NCBI GenBank assembly: GCA_012861695.1
Contig: JAAOOA010000588.1
Location: forward strand, 155,001-219,000
DNA: 64,000 nt
From: Trematomus loennbergii
Lineage: Eukaryota > Chordata > Actinopteri > Perciformes > Nototheniidae
Reading direction: 5' to 3'
Shown here piece after piece: positions 63,690 to 64,000 of this stretch (position 1 is its first letter; every line of letters starts with the position of its first letter). The translations under genes were made by a program, and so were the position numbers. The notes below the pieces were generated by a model that saw only the letters and a program-made list of their open reading frames with translations, was not told the origin of the DNA and searched no databases.

Positions 63690-64000
63690 TCCTGAATGTT
63701 TGAACTATGCTCATTGTGCATTTTAGAATGTGCAACCCAAGCATAAAGCAGTTACAACGGTTGAGGAAGACCACGTACACAGGAAGAAAGATAACTGTAT
63801 GCAGACCTGATGATTTTAGAACCAACATCCGGGAGCAACAAGTCTTAGAGACAATATTGGCAGACAACATACTACATGTGGGTGCACACTTACATTCTCT
63901 GTTTTAATGTTACATAAACACCAGCTACTGTAAACCAGCTAAACCAGCCATCCTGGCCAGCTAAAAAAAACATTTCAATATTTAAATGGTAACAAACACA
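63690..64000. other. Unassigned end of window
   Basis: A 66-residue plus-strand frame at 63707-63907 has no family I recognise and no splice or promoter support. I do not call it a gene. Confidence 0.4.

Overview
The window is nuclear DNA from a vertebrate, most probably a ray-finned (teleost) fish. Genes are broken into short exons with GT-AG splice sites. They lie among microsatellites, minisatellites, hAT-type MITEs, L2-like LINE pieces, a tRNA-derived SINE and solo LTRs. There are no operons, Shine-Dalgarno sites or prokaryotic genes. Most long open frames are repeat artefacts.

Layout. 1-10.67 kb: a tandem array of 2.3-2.7 kb units, each with a CT/CA microsatellite followed by a GA-rich minisatellite. 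11.28-12.71 kb (+): four exons of a beta-1,4-N-acetylgalactosaminyltransferase (B4GALNT1/2 family), whose last exon(s) are not seen. 12.8-15.5 kb: repeat-filled. 16.5-20.6 kb (+): the five 3' exons of CMP-N-acetylneuraminate hydroxylase (CMAH). 21-31 kb: MITEs, a 57-bp minisatellite, two hAT relics and a solo LTR. 31.6-40.83 kb: a 9.2-kb element with 2.6 and 3.2 kb inverted arms made of mirrored minisatellites around one intact ORF for a zinc-finger tyrosine recombinase. This is the most unusual object here. 40.9-43.1 kb: further tandem repeats, ending in decayed copies of that element's own repeat. 48.2-49.5 kb (-): a ZG16-like jacalin-type lectin gene. 51.6-52.2 kb: a PIF/Harbinger transposase relic. 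55.4-61.8 kb (-): three 5' exons of CMAH carrying its Rieske iron-sulfur site. 62-64 kb: GATA microsatellite, an LTR with a nested MITE, and a SINE.

Function. B4GALNT2-type enzymes add GalNAc to sialylated glycans, CMAH converts CMP-Neu5Ac to CMP-Neu5Gc, and ZG16-type proteins bind glycans, so the host genes share a glycan theme. The two CMAH halves face each other from opposite strands about 35 kb apart, and I found none of the middle exons. Every host gene has at least one frame-breaking indel in conserved coding sequence, while the 868-codon recombinase ORF is intact. Either the locus is decaying and rearranged around young mobile DNA, or the assembly carries indel and orientation errors.
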